A program made the position numbers and the translations under genes. This document shows positions 43,731 to 50,962 of a stretch of 64,000 nt of DNA, piece after piece (positions within the stretch are counted from its first letter, which is position 1; the number at the start of each line of letters is the position of its first letter). The notes beneath the pieces were generated by a model. That model searched no databases. It was not told the DNA's origin and was given only the letters and a program-made list of their open reading frames with translations. The DNA is from G963708325 sp963708325 (GTDB taxonomy: Bacteria > Actinomycetota > Thermoleophilia > Solirubrobacterales > 70-9), in NCBI GenBank assembly GCA_963708325.1, contig OY970203.1, positions 2,294,001-2,358,000 of the forward strand. The letters run 5' to 3'.

Positions 43731-43905
43731 GTCCTACGCCGTCCGCACGGACCCGGTCATTCTGGCTCTCGCCTGCAGGGCGAGCTCGCGTAGGACTACG
43801 CGCGAGCGGGCCAAACCGGTTAGCGCATTCGGTCCGGCTGGCACCCGGACTCTCGCTTTCACCCGAAGGGAGGCGCGCTACCGGGCGCCTACGTTGCCCC
43901 TGGCG
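43731..43905. other. Hairpin-rich non-coding element
   Basis: Several nested inverted repeats: GTCCTACGC (43731-43739) with GCGTAGGAC (43788-43796), enclosing GTCC-GCAC-GGAC and CTCGCC-TGCAG-GGCGAG. GCGTAG at 43788 can instead pair with CTACGC at 43796-43801, giving mutually exclusive folds. Further right, TAGCGC/GCGCTA encloses TTCGG/CCGAA and GTCCGG/CCGGAC. It lies upstream of the VOC gene and could be a structured RNA or a repetitive palindromic element. Confidence 0.4.
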
Positions 43906-43932
43906 CCGGTGTGCGGTGAGATCCTTCACACC

Positions 43933-44397
43933 GTGAAGACGGCGCTTTCGAAGATCAGCCACGTAGACCTCGTGGTCAGCTCGATTGAGCGAAGCCTGCC
44001 GTTCTATCGGGGGCTGCTTGAGCCGATCGGCTGGACCGGGTTCCGCGAGGCGCGCGGCGAGCAGGGCGAGACGATTCATTACCTCTCGGTGGACGGCCCG
44101 GGCGTCTCAGCGCTGGGGCTGCGCGAGAAGCGCTCCGATGCCCACGGGGTTCCCTACGAACGCTACGCGATCGGGATCCACCACCTCTGCTTCGACGTTC
44201 CATCTCGTGAGGTCGTGGACGAGCGGGCACGGTGGCTCCGCGAACAGGGAGCGCCGATCGAAAGCGAGCCTGCGGAGTACAACTACACCCCCGGCTACTA
44301 CGCCGTCTTCTTCTACGACCCTGACGGGATCAAGCTCGAGCTGCTGCACCGGCCCACCCATTGGGAGTGGCGGCGTAGTAGCAGGAGTGACCCGTAG
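43933..44397 (+). CDS. VOC/glyoxalase-family protein
   Basis: A 154-residue vicinal-oxygen-chelate fold protein. The typical N-terminal strand is ISHVDLVVSSIERSLPFYRGLL; the metal-ligand pattern has His (ISHVDLVV), a second His in IGIHHLCFDV and a C-terminal Glu in YDPDGIKLELLH. The GTG at 43933 is preferred to an upstream TTG because the family begins close to this point. Substrate unknown: relatives are glyoxalases, dioxygenases or resistance proteins. Confidence 0.8.
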   Translation: MKTALSKISHVDLVVSSIERSLPFYRGLLEPIGWTGFREARGEQGETIHYLSVDGPGVSALGLREKRSDAHGVPYERYAIGIHHLCFDVPSREVVDERARWLREQGAPIESEPAEYNYTPGYYAVFFYDPDGIKLELLHRPTHWEWRRSSRSDP

Positions 44398-44605
44398 TGA
44401 CGAGCGCTTGTGCTCCCTTACGCGAACACGAGGCGCTCGCCCCAGCTTTCAGACACCGTCCAGTTGCCCGACCAGGCAGGCGAGCATTGGGGTTGTGTGG
44501 CAGCCTCGCAGCGATGACCGAGTTCGCGATCGACCTGCTTCGGCTGCGCGGCGACGAGCGGTGGGTGCGGAAGGACGGTGGGACTGACTAACGGGACTTG
44601 CCGAT

Positions 44606-44752
44606 TTAGCTAGTCGTGGGGTCGGTCCGGGCGTCTTCGGCCGCCTGCTTCCGCGCAGCCTTCTTGGCCTGCTTCTCCAACCGGCGCTCGAGGAGCCTGC
44701 GTTCACGGTTGAGCTTCGCCATCGTGGTCTTCCGCTTGCTGCCTGAGGCCAT
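44606..44752 (-). CDS. Conserved 48-residue basic protein next to csp
   Basis: A short frame starting MASGSKRKTTMAKLNRERRL, very rich in Lys, Arg, Glu and Ala, predicted as one long charged helix (ERRLEKQAKKAARKQAAEDA). It starts 11 bases after the cold-shock gene stop. Very similar small proteins occur beside csp genes in other actinobacteria, from memory. An RNA-binding or csp-linked role is inference. Confidence 0.75.
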   Translation of the reverse strand: MASGSKRKTTMAKLNRERRLLERRLEKQAKKAARKQAAEDARTDPTTS

Positions 44753-44763
44753 GGCTCTTCTCC

Positions 44764-44967
44764 TTAAAGCGCCTGGACGTTCGCGGCCGCCGGGCCCTTG
44801 GCGCCCTGCTCGGCGTCGTAGCTCACCTTTGCGCCCTCGGCCAGCGACTTGAAGCCGTCGCCCTGGATCGCGCTGTGGTGCACGAACAGGTCCTTGCCGG
44901 GCTCATCCGGCGTGATGAATCCGAAGCCCTTGTCGTCGTTGAACCACTTCACTGTTCCTGTGGCCAT
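44764..44967 (-). CDS. cspA: Cold shock protein
   Basis: A 67-residue single CSD OB-fold protein binding single-stranded nucleic acid. RNP1 (GFGFITPD) and RNP2 (LFVHHSAI) are both intact, and the start MATGTVKWFNDDKGFGFI is canonical. AGGGACCG lies upstream of the ATG. Likely co-transcribed with the 48-residue basic protein that follows. The 223-base gap up to the hydrolase gene shows no other gene. Confidence 0.95.
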   Translation of the reverse strand: MATGTVKWFNDDKGFGFITPDEPGKDLFVHHSAIQGDGFKSLAEGAKVSYDAEQGAKGPAAANVQAL

Positions 44968-45190
44968 CTTTCGGTCCCTCCGTGTGGGTGCACTGCGAAA
45001 CGCGGAGGGTACCCGGAGGCAACGACTGCGAGAACGCGGGGCACTACTTTGGTCGAACGGATGCTCGACCCCGAGGAACCAGTCTAGCCGCTGCTTCGCG
45101 CGAAGACAGGGCGCTGGGCTTCTGGAGGCTCCTCTAGACCGATCGATTCACCTCGCTTTCACGGGAGGCGACCCCCGTCAGCCCAGGCGA

Positions 45191-46084
45191 CTACCGACCC
45201 AGGGACCGGTCGATGGCTCGGGCGAACGGGCGCCGCTCCTGGAAGAGGAACGCGTGTGCCCCGGGGAAGACGACGAGTCTGGATCGCGGAATCCGGTTGG
45301 CGATCCGCCTGAGGTTCACCGGCGGCACCACCGGATCACGACGGCCGGCCGCGGCCAGGCTGGGTGCGTCGATGCCGGCCAGCTGGCGGTGGTTTCGATT
45401 GCTGCGGAGCCAGGGATCTTCGGCCGCGACCTGGGCGTGGGTGGTGGCCGCGGGAACGTCGAAGTCATCGGGTATCTCACCGTTGCGGCTGGCGCGCTCG
45501 AGACGGCGCAGGAAGCGCCTGCCCTCTCCCTGGCGATCGGGCGGGTAGAGCTCGTTCAGGATGTCCTTCTCCGAAGGGTTGGGCTCGCTGTCGATCGCCT
45601 GAGCCCTCGGCGAGCCGAGCACGGTCCTGCTGCCGCCGGGATTGGTCCCGGCCAGGATCAGACTCCGGACCCTCTGCGGATGATTCACGGCCAGCCGCTG
45701 AGCGACGAAGCCGCCCATCGACCAGCCCAGGACGTCCGCCTCGGGTACGCCGATCGCATCCATAAGCCCGGCGGTGGCGTCGGCGAGCGAGTCGAAGGAG
45801 TCGCCGTGCCAGGGCCCCGACAACCCAAGCCCGGGGTAGTCGAAGAGGATCAGCCGGTGATCTCCGGCCAGCAGTCGAAGCAGCGCCGGATCCCACTCGG
45901 CCATCGTCGAGCCCGTCCCCGTCAGCATCACGAGCGGCGGCCCCTGGCCGCGCTCGTACCAGGCGATCCGGCTGCCGGCGACCGTGGTGGTGTGAACCTG
46001 GGCCTCGAACGGCACCTGGGAGTCCTTTCCGCAGCCGGCGGCCACCGCTACCAGACACAGGCAGATCCCCAGACGACCTCTCAT
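45191..46084 (-). CDS. Alpha/beta-hydrolase lipoprotein
   Basis: A 297-residue exported hydrolase: signal and lipobox VAAGC (Cys18), then the fold with oxyanion region VMLTGTGSTMAEW, nucleophile elbow DVLGWSMGGFVAQRL (Ser about 121), the acid in GRRDPVVPP and the catalytic His near FPGAHAFLF. Substrate unknown. A perfect 22-bp palindrome lies 84 bases upstream and may control it. Confidence 0.82.
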   Translation of the reverse strand: MRGRLGICLCLVAVAAGCGKDSQVPFEAQVHTTTVAGSRIAWYERGQGPPLVMLTGTGSTMAEWDPALLRLLAGDHRLILFDYPGLGLSGPWHGDSFDSLADATAGLMDAIGVPEADVLGWSMGGFVAQRLAVNHPQRVRSLILAGTNPGGSRTVLGSPRAQAIDSEPNPSEKDILNELYPPDRQGEGRRFLRRLERASRNGEIPDDFDVPAATTHAQVAAEDPWLRSNRNHRQLAGIDAPSLAAAGRRDPVVPPVNLRRIANRIPRSRLVVFPGAHAFLFQERRPFARAIDRSLGR

Positions 46085-46167
46085 CCGGCCGCAGCCTAGT
46101 GGCCTTCCCGAAACGTCTCACCGGAAATGGCGGCTCCAGATCGCCGCCATGCTGCGTCCTCGGTCGC

Positions 46168-46189
46168 CTGAATATGGCTGCATATTCAG
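46168..46189. promoter_or_regulatory. Perfect 22-bp AT-rich palindrome, candidate operator
   Basis: CTGAATATG at 46168-46176 and CATATTCAG at 46181-46189 are exact reverse complements around GCTG. It lies between divergent genes (hydrolase and zinc peptidase). The TGAATAT...ATATTCA pattern recalls ArsR/SmtB-family metal-sensor operators; this is inference, since no such regulator is in the window. Confidence 0.45.
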
Positions 46190-46286
46190 ACTCCCTGCGT
46201 CCTTGCCTGGCGTCGCCTGGATCTCGCCATTCCCTGGCGAACGTTCCGAGAAGGACCACTAGAGGCCGCGCTCTAACCTGCATCAC

Positions 46287-46859
46287 ATGAGGGAGATCCT
46301 CGGCCCACCGCTGCGCGCGGCGGCGTTGTGCGCCTTCATCACCGGGCTCGTGGTGCTACTCGTCCACCCGCCGTCGTTCGCGGGGCTGGACGACCTGCTG
46401 GCTCTGCTGATCGGCGCGGTCGCGATCGTGCTCGTCACCGCCTGGGCGACCGTGGCGCTGATCGGCCCCGAGATGCCGGAGCCCGAGTTCCGGCGGCTGG
46501 TCGACCGCAGCGAGGCCCTCGCCCTGCAACCGCCGCCCGACAGGCCGCCGAGCGAGTTCGACGAGCTGGTGATGCAGGCGCTGGACGACCTGCCCGAGCA
46601 GTTCCGCGAGCTGCTCGACCGCACGCCGGTGATCGTCTCCAGCCGCGGTCACGAGTACCGCGCCTACGGCCACTACGTGGGCGGCACCGTCGCCCGCGAC
46701 ATCTACCCGGACCGGATCGTCATCTACCAGGACACGCTGGAGCGCGACTTCGGCCACGACCCCGAGCTGCTGCGGGCGCAGGTCGAGCGCACCGTGCGCC
46801 ATGAGCTCGCCCACCACCTGGGCTGGGACGAAACCGGGGTGCGCCGCCTCGGTCTCTGA
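46287..46859 (+). CDS. Membrane-anchored zinc metallopeptidase-like protein
   Basis: A 190-residue protein with two N-terminal membrane helices (about residues 9-30 and 36-56) and a cytosolic minimal zincin domain. The metal motif HELAHHLGWDE near residue 174 gives two histidines, the catalytic Glu and the third ligand Glu/Asp. PPPDRPPSEFDELVMQALDD is the typical start of this minimal-peptidase family. The fused membrane anchor is less common. Activity in this family is not well established. Confidence 0.8.
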   Translation: MREILGPPLRAAALCAFITGLVVLLVHPPSFAGLDDLLALLIGAVAIVLVTAWATVALIGPEMPEPEFRRLVDRSEALALQPPPDRPPSEFDELVMQALDDLPEQFRELLDRTPVIVSSRGHEYRAYGHYVGGTVARDIYPDRIVIYQDTLERDFGHDPELLRAQVERTVRHELAHHLGWDETGVRRLGL

Positions 46860-46864
46860 GAGGC

Positions 46865-48391
46865 TCAGCCGCCCGCCAGGCGCGGGCAGTCGCTGATCAG
46901 GTAGAGGTTGATCTCCACCTCGTCGCGCTCGATCACGCGGCAGTTTCGCCTCGCCCAGTTGAGCGCGTCGCCCTCCTGGATGTACCCCTGGCGGGCCTCG
47001 ACGTACTCGGCCAGGACGACGAAGAGGCGACGGTCACCCGACGCGAGCCGCGAGATCATCTGCCTGGTCGGTGGCCCCGGCGGGCCGGCGTAGCCGCCGG
47101 GGTCGTCGAGCGGGATCACGTCGGGGGGCACCACGCTGGGGTTCCACTCGTAGCTGGAGAGCTGACCGTTCGCGGGCCGGTAGCGCTCCTGGTAATAGCC
47201 GAACACGGGGAAGACGACGGGGCTGTCGAGCAGGATGCGGTCGCCGGGCCGCCGTTCCTGCTGGATCCATCCCAGGGCGCTACGCCAGGTCTCGTTGACC
47301 TGGTGGGTCGTCTGGATCGTCGTCCCGGCGGCGCCGAGCGCCAGCAGGGCGGCGAGCGCCGCCCAGCGCAGCCGCCCGCCGAGGCGATCCACCAGGCAGG
47401 CGACCAGCAGGAGGCAGCCGGGGAGGACCCCGATGATGTACTCGGGCCTGAAAGACGGCGAGATCTGGGCGAAGAGGAAGAGCGCCACCGCCGGGACCAG
47501 CGCCCACGCCCACAGCGCGGTGGGGATCTCGAGCCGCCGGATCGGTCCGCGGGCCTCGCCATGCGACCGCAGCACGAGCCAGATGAGCGCGGCGCCGATC
47601 ACAAGCGCTGTCAGCGCGTACACGGCGAGGCTTCCCGACAGGCCCGCCGTGTACTCCTTGCCGAGCAGCCACACGCTCCCCGGGCCGGGGCGGTCGAGCC
47701 AGAAGAGCGGATTGCGCCGGGAGCGCTCGATCGCGAGGGCGACGAAAAGCGGCAGCGATGCCAGCAGGTACGCCCCCACGCTGAACAGCCATGGCCTGAT
47801 CCGCTCGCGCGCCGTGGTGTAGACGATCACCGCGTGAGCCGTCAGCAGCGCGAACGGCGTCACCCCGTTGGCGTAGCCGCAGGCCGCCAGGGCGATCGCG
47901 TAAAGCGCCCACCAGCGCCGCTGCCCGGTGCGCAGCGCGACTGAGAGGCTGGCGAAGGTGACGCAGGCGAGCGCGATCACCATCGTGAAGGGGCGGCCGA
48001 ACTGCGACTCCGCCACCGCCATCGGGTTGACCGCCATCAGCGCGGCGCCGATCAGGCCGACGCGATCGCCGGCCAGCTCGCGCCCGGCCCACCAGATCGC
48101 GGGAACGGCGAGCACGCCGGCCAGCACAGCCGGCAGGCGCACCACCACCTCGGACTGGTCGAAGACTCTGATCAGGGGCCAGAGGGCGATCGAGTAGATC
48201 GTCCCGTTCGCCTCGTAGCCGAACAGGCCGATCATGTGGAGGAACGGCCGCTGGGCGAGGGCGAGGGTGTAGGGCTCGTCGCCGCCGTTGAGACTGGCGT
48301 AGTCGAGGTGAAAGACGCGCACCGCGACCGCAACCGCGGTCAGCGCCGAGAGCAGCAGCAGATCCCTGCGTGTTGCGCTTGGACGAGACAT
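46865..48391 (-). CDS. GT-C glycosyltransferase, ArnT/PMT-like
   Basis: A 508-residue polytopic membrane protein with about ten helices. The first loop carries the DEPYTLALAQ motif near residue 38 (acidic Asp-Glu catalytic/metal residues of the GT39/PMT family) and ANGTIYSIALWPL follows. These enzymes transfer sugars from polyprenyl-phosphate carriers to lipids, proteins or glycans outside the membrane. The soluble C-terminal domain includes GDRILLDSPVVFPVFGYYQ. Acceptor unknown. Confidence 0.8.
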   Translation of the reverse strand: MSRPSATRRDLLLLSALTAVAVAVRVFHLDYASLNGGDEPYTLALAQRPFLHMIGLFGYEANGTIYSIALWPLIRVFDQSEVVVRLPAVLAGVLAVPAIWWAGRELAGDRVGLIGAALMAVNPMAVAESQFGRPFTMVIALACVTFASLSVALRTGQRRWWALYAIALAACGYANGVTPFALLTAHAVIVYTTARERIRPWLFSVGAYLLASLPLFVALAIERSRRNPLFWLDRPGPGSVWLLGKEYTAGLSGSLAVYALTALVIGAALIWLVLRSHGEARGPIRRLEIPTALWAWALVPAVALFLFAQISPSFRPEYIIGVLPGCLLLVACLVDRLGGRLRWAALAALLALGAAGTTIQTTHQVNETWRSALGWIQQERRPGDRILLDSPVVFPVFGYYQERYRPANGQLSSYEWNPSVVPPDVIPLDDPGGYAGPPGPPTRQMISRLASGDRRLFVVLAEYVEARQGYIQEGDALNWARRNCRVIERDEVEINLYLISDCPRLAGG

Positions 48392-48470
48392 GGAGAGGTG
48401 GCGCCTCGCGGCCAGCGTAGCCTTCAGACCAGCCCGCGCCGCAAGATCGAAAGCGCTCGGCTGCGCGTCC

Positions 48471-48800
48471 CTACTCGGTCGCGCCGAGCAGCTCGGGGCC
48501 GCCGCGGACGCCCTTGGCGACCTTGACGTCGTAGAACTCGCGGCTGGGGTGGTCGACGATGCGGTTGGCGAACTTGGCGACCTGCGCCTGGTAGAAGCCG
48601 CTGTGCTCGTTGGCGCGCAGGTGCTCCAGCGTGTCGCAGAGGTCGACGACCAGGGCGCGGCCGTCGTCGCGGGCGAGCAGCAGCACCCCCAGGAACCCCT
48701 CCTCCTGCTCGGCGGCGGGGATCACCGACTGGTCGAACAGCCGCGTCGCCTCCTCGACGTCCTCCGGCTTGACCTGCACGTGCGTCACCCGCGCCACCAT
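48471..48800 (-). CDS. Antibiotic-biosynthesis-monooxygenase-like (ABM) domain protein
   Basis: A 109-residue dimeric alpha/beta-barrel-type protein. MVARVTHVQVKPEDVEEATRLFDQ starts the first strand-helix, and GFLGVLLLARDDGRALVVDL the next. The ATG at 48800 has a clear AGGAGG upstream. Such small proteins often bind heme or quinone-like ligands; no function can be assigned here. Confidence 0.72.
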   Translation of the reverse strand: MVARVTHVQVKPEDVEEATRLFDQSVIPAAEQEEGFLGVLLLARDDGRALVVDLCDTLEHLRANEHSGFYQAQVAKFANRIVDHPSREFYDVKVAKGVRGGPELLGATE

Positions 48801-48902
48801 CGCGACCTCCTCTGCTGGACAGCCACCAACCACAGAACCTACTACCCGCGCAACCCCGTTCGACTGCGACGAATCGGTGTCGCAGCCACTACGGTTCCGC
48901 CC

Positions 48903-50642
48903 GTGGAGGCGACTTCGCGCCAGCGGCGAGGGACGATTGCTGCGCTCGCGCTGTGCTGTGCCGGCGCGCTTGCCGCCGCGGGAAGCGGGACGGCGGCCGC
49001 CGCTCCTGTTGACGGGGCGGTCCAGGTCCGTCAGGTGCGCTCGGCGGCGCCGGACGCCGGCATCGTCGCCGAGACCTACGTGCGCATCCACGCGCCGCTG
49101 TCGCCTTCGGTCGGCCCGCACCCGCGAAGCTGCGACTGGATCGGCTTTCTGCGGTTCCGCCACCGTGGCGGACCCCGCAACCCCTCCCGGGCCGACACGA
49201 TCTTCGTCAGCATGCCGGGGATCTTCGCCGGGGCGTCGATGCACGACCAGGTCGCACGCAACGTCGTTCGCCGCGCCGCCCTCGAGGGCAAGGACGTCGA
49301 GTACTGGGCGCTCGATCGCCGCGCCAACTGCCTCGAGGACCATCGCGGCGTGGCCGCCGCCGCCCGTGCGCACGATCCGCGCGTCGCCTTCGGCTACTAC
49401 TGGCGCGGCCGCAAGGTCGACGGCCACCGCTTCGGCGGCTTTCGCAGCGAGCAGGACACGGCCTTCCTGAAGAACGTCGGACTCGCTCGCACGGTGCGCG
49501 ACTGGTTCCGCGTGCTGCGCACCGAGATACCCAGCCGGCGGGTGCGGCGGCAGAAGGTGTTCTGCGGCGGGCATTCCCTCGGCGGGCCGCTGACGACGGC
49601 GTTCGCCGGCTGGGACCTCGACAACGACCGCGGCACCCGCGACGACGCCGGCTACGCCCAGTGCGCCGGCTTCTTCGGCCAGGACACCACGCTCGGATTC
49701 GACGCGGGCGGCCCGTCCCACCTCGGCGGCGAGATGGCGATCGCCCAGGCCAGCGGCAGCTCGCCCTACCTGAACGCGCCGCCGTTCACGCCGGAGACGA
49801 TCCAGATAATCGACCCGTTCGGTGTCGGTGCCTACTTCCACCCCAACGGGACGAAGATGCTGGGCGAGACCCCGCACTCGTCCGGAATCGACCTCAGCCA
49901 GCGCGTGCTGTTCTCCCGCGACGCGGTCAACTTCGCCACCGACGATCCCGACATCCGCGATTTCAACCTCACCAACGAGGTCGTGCTCGCCGGGATCTTC
50001 GACGACAACTCGTCGCCCGTGACGATCCTGCGGACGAGCGTCGGCACGATCGACGGAGGTCCCGTGGCGCAGAAGGACTTTCCGACGCCGAGCGACCTGC
50101 CGTCCGCCGCCCCGCTCGTCAACAACCACTTCCTGATGATTCCGGCGACCCCGCACGGTCCGATCTACGGCTGGCGCAACTACGACCGGATGGCTGGCGC
50201 CCCGGTGCAGAAGAACGACTCCGGCCAGCGCTTCACCTCCGTCCGCAGCGAGGTCGCCGACGCCCACCAGCTCGCCCGCGAGCAGTTCGAGGCGCCGGCG
50301 GACTTCGCCGAGCAGTACTTCCCGACGCGCCTGATCGCCGACATCAGCTCCGCCGAGAACGGCGATCGCAGCGGCAGCCTCAGCCACCTGCGCTACAACG
50401 GCATCGGCCGCCGGCCCGCCTTTCTGATCACCGCCGGCGACAGCGACGAGAACTCGGGCGCCAGCCCCGATCAGATGGCGGGCTCAACCCCGCCGAACGG
50501 CCTTGCCCACAGCGGCGCCGTCACCCTGCCCGGCTACAACCACATCGACGTGGTCGGCGCCGCCTGGAGGCAGAACAACGGCAAGCCGGAGCGCTCCAGC
50601 GCCAGGCTGGTCGCGTTCGCCCGGCGCGTGCTCGGCCGCTAA
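48903..50642 (+). CDS. Secreted alpha/beta-hydrolase-fold protein
   Basis: A 579-residue exported protein. The GTG at 48903 starts a signal peptide (TIAALALCCAGALAAAGSGTAAA). The nucleophile elbow VFCGGHSLGGPLTTAF near residue 220 gives Ser as GxSxG, and GYNHIDVVGAAW near the C-terminus supplies the His. Several cysteines (CDW, NCLED, FCGG, QCAGF) may form disulfides. Secreted lipases and esterases are likely relatives, with a long insertion between residues 250 and 500. Confidence 0.72.
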   Translation: MEATSRQRRGTIAALALCCAGALAAAGSGTAAAAPVDGAVQVRQVRSAAPDAGIVAETYVRIHAPLSPSVGPHPRSCDWIGFLRFRHRGGPRNPSRADTIFVSMPGIFAGASMHDQVARNVVRRAALEGKDVEYWALDRRANCLEDHRGVAAAARAHDPRVAFGYYWRGRKVDGHRFGGFRSEQDTAFLKNVGLARTVRDWFRVLRTEIPSRRVRRQKVFCGGHSLGGPLTTAFAGWDLDNDRGTRDDAGYAQCAGFFGQDTTLGFDAGGPSHLGGEMAIAQASGSSPYLNAPPFTPETIQIIDPFGVGAYFHPNGTKMLGETPHSSGIDLSQRVLFSRDAVNFATDDPDIRDFNLTNEVVLAGIFDDNSSPVTILRTSVGTIDGGPVAQKDFPTPSDLPSAAPLVNNHFLMIPATPHGPIYGWRNYDRMAGAPVQKNDSGQRFTSVRSEVADAHQLAREQFEAPADFAEQYFPTRLIADISSAENGDRSGSLSHLRYNGIGRRPAFLITAGDSDENSGASPDQMAGSTPPNGLAHSGAVTLPGYNHIDVVGAAWRQNNGKPERSSARLVAFARRVLGR

Positions 50643-50677
50643 CCTCGCGGCGAGTACCGGTTGCGAGAGGAGGCTGG

Positions 50678-50959
50678 ATGAACTTCGGCAAGCTGGCGAA
50701 GCGCGCGAAGCAGGTTGTGGACAAGCGCGGCGGGATGGACGCGCTCAAGGAGGACGCCGGCGAGCTGCGCGACATCGCCCGCGGCGAGGGCAGCGTCAAG
50801 GACAAGGCGACGAAGGCCGCGGGCGCTGTCAAGGACCCGGGGGCGAAGGGCCCCGATCCCAAGCACCGGGCCGCGAAGGCGGGGGGTGCCGGCCGCAAGG
50901 GAGCCGGCACGCCCGCCGAGGGCGCCGGCGGCACCGCGGAGAGCCCGCGCAGCAAGTAG
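50678..50959 (+). CDS. Small low-complexity protein
   Basis: A 93-residue protein: a helical N-terminus (MNFGKLAKRAKQVVDKRGGMD, close to the antitoxin/Rv0909-like family start) and a Lys, Gly, Ala and Pro-rich disordered tail. GAGAGGAGG precedes the ATG at 50678. Resembles small DUF-type proteins of actinobacteria annotated as antitoxins; no toxin gene is adjacent, so this role is unsupported. Confidence 0.6.
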   Translation: MNFGKLAKRAKQVVDKRGGMDALKEDAGELRDIARGEGSVKDKATKAAGAVKDPGAKGPDPKHRAAKAGGAGRKGAGTPAEGAGGTAESPRSK

Positions 50960-50962
50960 CGC

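Noticed and set aside
43850..43905. Resemblance of CACCCGAAGGGAGG to part of a glycine riboswitch
   Set aside because: The other conserved parts (paired P1 and the CTCAGGCA box) are missing and the neighbouring gene is a VOC protein.
44397..44591. 64-codon plus-strand frame after the VOC gene
   Set aside because: No Shine-Dalgarno sequence, mixed composition and no motif; kept as unsupported.
50678..50959. Antitoxin annotation for the small MNFGKLAKRAKQ protein
   Set aside because: There is no toxin gene beside it and the tail is low-complexity.
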